This document shows positions 6,055 through 8,290 of a DNA stretch of 8,290 nucleotides, piece by piece. The stretch comes from Chryseobacterium gleum. Its GTDB lineage: Bacteria > Bacteroidota > Bacteroidia > Flavobacteriales_D > Sanyastnellaceae. Location of the stretch: NCBI GenBank assembly GCA_945897395.1, contig CAMDFE010000059.1, forward strand, positions 1 to 8,290, read 5' to 3'. Numbering within the stretch: position 1 is the first letter of the stretch; every line of letters starts with the position of its first letter. The position numbers were made by a program, and so were the translations under genes. The notes under the pieces were generated by a model. That model did no database searches. It was not told the origin of the DNA and worked only from the letters and a program-made list of their open reading frames with translations.

Positions 6055-6618
6055 TCACTTCCCAGTAAGCCTTGTCAATTTCAGCGATCTACCTTTCGGC
6101 TTAACAACCTCTGTACTCAGCTTCGGAACTTGAATCTCCTCCGGCATTTTTTGAACATGAACAGACTCTGCATATTCTACAAGAGGTGGAGTGACACAGG
6201 TGATTTTTACTGAATCTTCATTTATCATTGAACTTGCTACCGGCTGACTTTCACTGCTGCCCGAGCGCTTTGAACTTAGCGCGGAGGGTTTATCGTTTTG
6301 AACTAATATGGCCGGTGTACCTTCCTCATTCAGACTGGCTGCAGGCGCGGAATAATCTAATTTAGGGGCAACAGAGTTTAAAGAAGCGGGGGCAAGAGAC
6401 TGCGCAACTTCAACGTGACCACCACTATTCACAAAAACAAGAGCTAAAACTCCGGCACCAATTAATGCGACAACATACACATTCATCGTGTACCAAGAAA
6501 AACTCCAAAAAGACTTCTTCTTATTCAGAGCCTTTTGAATTCGATCTTCCATTCCAGCCGGTGCCTGTGGAGCGTAATTCTGCAAGTCTTTCGCGACTTT
6601 ATTCATTAAATTTTCCAT
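6055..6618 (-). CDS. Single-pass membrane protein, probable anti-sigma factor
   Basis: The 187-residue protein has no domain I can name. Residues 1-~40 are a short, charged, predicted helical cytoplasmic segment (KVAKDLQNYAPQAPAGMEDRIQKALNKKK). One transmembrane helix follows at about 46-64 (NVYVVALIGAGVLALVFV), then a ~120-residue periplasmic tail rich in Ser, Ala, Pro and Val, ending in a basic stretch (KPKGRSLKLTRLTGK). The call as an anti-sigma factor rests on position (13 bp after an ECF sigma gene) and on this topology, which is standard for membrane anti-sigma factors that hold an ECF sigma through a small cytosolic domain. There is no zinc-binding H-x3-C-x2-C motif, and the single cysteine (ITCVTPP) lies in the periplasmic tail, so redox release of the zinc anti-sigma type is unlikely. 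ATG 6618 was chosen; ATG 6606 (residue 5) is an alternative. Confidence 0.75.
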   Translation of the reverse strand: MENLMNKVAKDLQNYAPQAPAGMEDRIQKALNKKKSFWSFSWYTMNVYVVALIGAGVLALVFVNSGGHVEVAQSLAPASLNSVAPKLDYSAPAASLNEEGTPAILVQNDKPSALSSKRSGSSESQPVASSMINEDSVKITCVTPPLVEYAESVHVQKMPEEIQVPKLSTEVVKPKGRSLKLTRLTGK

Positions 6619-6631
6619 ATACTTATACTTT

Positions 6632-7183
6632 TTATTCTACTGGTATTTTCTGCGCACTCAAATCGAGCAACGCCTTCTGTAAATGTCCCTTTGCACGAGA
6701 GAACTGTGACTTCGATGTGTTTACATCTATCTGCAGCATCTCTGCAATTTCTTTGTGTTTGTATCCTTCCACCGCATACAAATTGAATACTGTACGATAT
6801 CCGCTTGGAAGCGCCTGAACACAAATCATTAACTCTTCCATGGTGTAGTCTACGTCGTGGTGCTCTACCAAACTGCTTGCGTATTCGGAGCGGTCATCAA
6901 TTTCATCTTCCAACCTTCCGCGCAAGTTTTTTCTATATCCTGTTATTGCTGTGTTCACCGCAATTCTGCGCACCCAACCTTCGAAACTACCAGCGGACTG
7001 ATAGTCTTTCAGGTGATTGTATATTTTAACAAAAGCTTCTTGCATGGAATCCTCTGCCTCCATTCTGTTTTTCGCGTAACGAAGACAAATTCCAAACACC
7101 AACGAAGAAAACTTCTTATACAACAAGTGTTGCGCCGACTTATCGCCACGAATACACGATTGTATGAGAGTCTTTTCTTCCAT
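6632..7183 (-). CDS. RNA polymerase sigma factor, ECF subfamily
   Basis: The 183-residue product has the two-domain layout of group IV (extracytoplasmic function) sigma factors and lacks regions 1 and 3. Sigma region 2 covers about 22-88: LYKKFSSLVFGICLRYAKN, then EAEDSMQEAFVKIYNHL (the core-binding 2.2 helix) and GSFEGWVRRIAVNTAITGYR (2.3/2.4, which recognises the -10 element). A variable acidic linker (90-115) follows. Region 4 covers about 117-171, with LPSGYRTVFNLYAVEGYKHK and a helix-turn-helix (EIAEMLQIDVNTSKSQFSRAKGHL) for the -35 element. It leads a tight run with the anti-sigma-like gene, the beta-barrel, the type-IX-sorted protein and bshC, so it probably regulates some or all of these. 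Its own promoter is not obvious: the 58-bp gap upstream has no clear TTG/TAnnTTTG pair, which would fit self-activation through a different motif. The subgroup is not assigned, so no gene symbol is given. Confidence 0.95.
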   Translation of the reverse strand: MEEKTLIQSCIRGDKSAQHLLYKKFSSLVFGICLRYAKNRMEAEDSMQEAFVKIYNHLKDYQSAGSFEGWVRRIAVNTAITGYRKNLRGRLEDEIDDRSEYASSLVEHHDVDYTMEELMICVQALPSGYRTVFNLYAVEGYKHKEIAEMLQIDVNTSKSQFSRAKGHLQKALLDLSAQKIPVE

Positions 7184-7204
7184 TGTTATATCATAGACAA
7201 CTCC

Positions 7205-7217
7205 CCCTTAAAAAGGG
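7205..7217. repeat. Small inverted repeat upstream of the sigma gene
   Basis: CCCTT-AAA-AAGGG is a perfect 5-bp inverted repeat with a 3-nt loop. It is centred 28 nt upstream of the sigma factor ATG and 31 nt after the stop of the DUF5916 gene. Outer CAA (7198-7200) and TTG (7218-7220) could extend it with a bulge. It might be a regulator site or an RNA hairpin. With no T-run following on the minus strand it is not a standard terminator. Confidence 0.3.
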
Positions 7218-7241
7218 TTGCACCACTAAAATTAATAGAAA

Positions 7242-8290
7242 TTACTGATACTTGTACACCCCTTCTCCTTTGTTCTTGGAAAGCATGCGGTAATCGAGGA
7301 AGTATATCATTCGAATAGAAACCGAGTTGCTGAAAGGCATTTGAGTGGTTTGATTGAAATCGGAAAGCAGATTCGCCTGAATTTGATTGTCTTCATGGAT
7401 AATCGCATATTTCCATGCGAAAATTATTTCGCTTCCGGGACGGAAAATCCATTTGTAGAAAAGATCTACCGTTAATGAATTGAAATCTCTGTTTGCTGCG
7501 GAGAAATCGTTCGTTTCGCTGTTGACACCCGTATATGCCGTGGAACCCAATGTGCCGTCTTCCTTCAACCCGAAAAATTCGTGATACCTCGAATATCCCC
7601 AATAGTGACGGAAGCGCATGTTCATGCTATTCACTGGATTGAAAGCAAAAGCAACGGTTAGTACATTGGTATGGGAAATAGCGTCACGTCTTCCAAACAC
7701 AGGGGCACCGTCGTTAAACGTGGCATAACCAAGGTCATTGAAGTGTTGTTGTTTGCTATAAACATAAGTGAACATCCATTTATCGTTCAAGCGGAAGCGC
7801 GGAGAGATTCTCCAATTGAAAACATAACGACCGTCGTTTTCATAGGAACCGTATCCTGTTCCAGCATCAAAAGCTAATCTTTTCCGGTAATCTGAGCTCC
7901 CATAAATTCCTCCTCGGAAGTACTTATACGTTTGGAATTTCATTCCGTCAACTCGCGGTTCAAAGAAATCATAACCTCTGGTAGGTGCAGCGTCATAGTT
8001 CAGATTGATGTAGAGAAATTTGTTAGTGATAACTGTAAATTCTCCTTCCACGAAGTTGGAGGTAAATGTTCTTGGCTGATATAGGTTTGATCGCGCATAG
8101 GAGAAATTCGTCCATGCCTTATTCAGTTTCCAAAAGGGTTTGTATATGGAATAACCGACGGTTCCTGAATTGATTTGTTCGTTATTCGCCTGCAGATAAC
8201 CCAAATCATTCGGATCGTAGGTATTGCTTTCTGTGTAGTGCAGCAATTGAAAATTGAAGTTTCCACTTACTTTCGAAAACTTCACTTCTC
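7242..8290 (-). CDS. DUF5916-family outer-membrane protein, 5' part missing
   Basis: The frame is open to the right edge, giving 348 complete codons and a stop at 7242. The GTG at 8283-8285 is an internal valine, not a start, because the frame continues upstream with a Glu codon. The visible part is the C-terminal beta-barrel region of DUF5916 proteins, which are usually around 800 residues with an N-terminal signal peptide and a CBM9-like domain, so about 40% is seen. Recognisable motifs in order are YDPNDLGYLQANNE, YDFFEPRVDGMKFQ, FGRRDAISHTNVLTVAF, MRFRHYWGYSRYHEFFGLKE, FYKWIFRPGSEIIFAWK, and the closing IRMIYFLDYRML. The alternating strands and high Tyr/Phe/Trp content suit an outer-membrane barrel. 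The function of the family is not established; links to polysaccharide use or surface processes are only suggestions. It lies 58 bp before the sigma gene on the same strand, and no clear terminator separates them, so read-through into the sigma operon is possible. Confidence 0.92.
   Translation of the reverse strand, partial: EVKFSKVSGNFNFQLLHYTESNTYDPNDLGYLQANNEQINSGTVGYSIYKPFWKLNKAWTNFSYARSNLYQPRTFTSNFVEGEFTVITNKFLYINLNYDAAPTRGYDFFEPRVDGMKFQTYKYFRGGIYGSSDYRKRLAFDAGTGYGSYENDGRYVFNWRISPRFRLNDKWMFTYVYSKQQHFNDLGYATFNDGAPVFGRRDAISHTNVLTVAFAFNPVNSMNMRFRHYWGYSRYHEFFGLKEDGTLGSTAYTGVNSETNDFSAANRDFNSLTVDLFYKWIFRPGSEIIFAWKYAIIHEDNQIQANLLSDFNQTTQMPFSNSVSIRMIYFLDYRMLSKNKGEGVYKYQ

Noticed and set aside
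6055..6618. Zinc-binding redox anti-sigma factor of the RsrA type
   Set aside because: There is no H-x3-C-x2-C motif, and the only cysteine lies on the periplasmic side.
7205..7217. Intrinsic terminator for the DUF5916 gene
   Set aside because: The stem is only 5 bp and on the minus strand is followed by GGAGTTGTC rather than a T-run.
6857..7318. 153-codon plus-strand open frame over the sigma gene's 5' half, the gap and the DUF5916 3' end
   Set aside because: It is antisense to well-supported coding sequence, with Cys- and Phe-rich composition typical of a shadow frame and no recognisable motif.
8283..8285. GTG start making the right-hand gene a complete 347-residue protein
   Set aside because: The frame stays open to the window edge, and the visible part matches only the C-terminal half of DUF5916 proteins, so the codon is an internal valine.

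Overview
The window looks like a chromosomal segment of a Bacteroidota bacterium, most likely a flavobacterial or cytophagal lineage. The evidence is a gliding-motility-type C-terminal sorting domain (type IX secretion), a DUF5916-family protein, a bacillithiol cysteine-adding enzyme (BshC), signal peptides ending in A-Q, the lack of clear Shine-Dalgarno sequences, and one good match to the Bacteroidota -7 element (TAnnTTTG) upstream of dapD. Base composition is moderately AT-rich and even by eye. I see no insertion sequence, tRNA, rRNA, CRISPR array or phage gene. The window is packed with genes, and its longest gap is 58 bp.

Left block (1-2063, minus strand): dapD (lysine/diaminopimelate synthesis), then a secreted four-cysteine protein of unknown function, then the 5' part of a glycosyltransferase family 9 (heptosyltransferase-like) gene that runs off the left edge. 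Gaps are 18 and 2 bp, so this is probably one transcription unit. Two of its three genes serve the cell envelope (peptidoglycan precursor and lipopolysaccharide core).

Middle: ruvX (pre-16S rRNA nuclease / Holliday-junction-resolvase-like) is the only plus-strand gene. It diverges from dapD across a 36-bp shared promoter region, and its 3' end overlaps the 3' end of bshC by 29 bp.

Right block (2479-7183, minus strand): in transcription order, an ECF sigma factor, a single-pass membrane protein in the anti-sigma position, a predicted outer-membrane beta-barrel, a secreted protein with a type B type-IX-secretion sorting domain, and bshC. Spacing is tight (13, about 20, 28 and 18 bp with the preferred starts). 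This suggests a self-contained envelope regulatory module that may also drive bacillithiol synthesis. Upstream of it, the 3' two-fifths or so of a DUF5916 gene enters from the right edge.

The most interesting points are the sigma/anti-sigma/barrel/sorting-domain module joined to bshC, a hairpin followed by four T inside the barrel gene's signal-peptide codons, a TAnnTTCG element placed identically 4 nt before the start codons of bshC and the sorting-domain gene, and the uncharacterised secreted cysteine protein between dapD and the glycosyltransferase. None of these amounts to a demonstrated new system. They are inferences from order, spacing and motifs.
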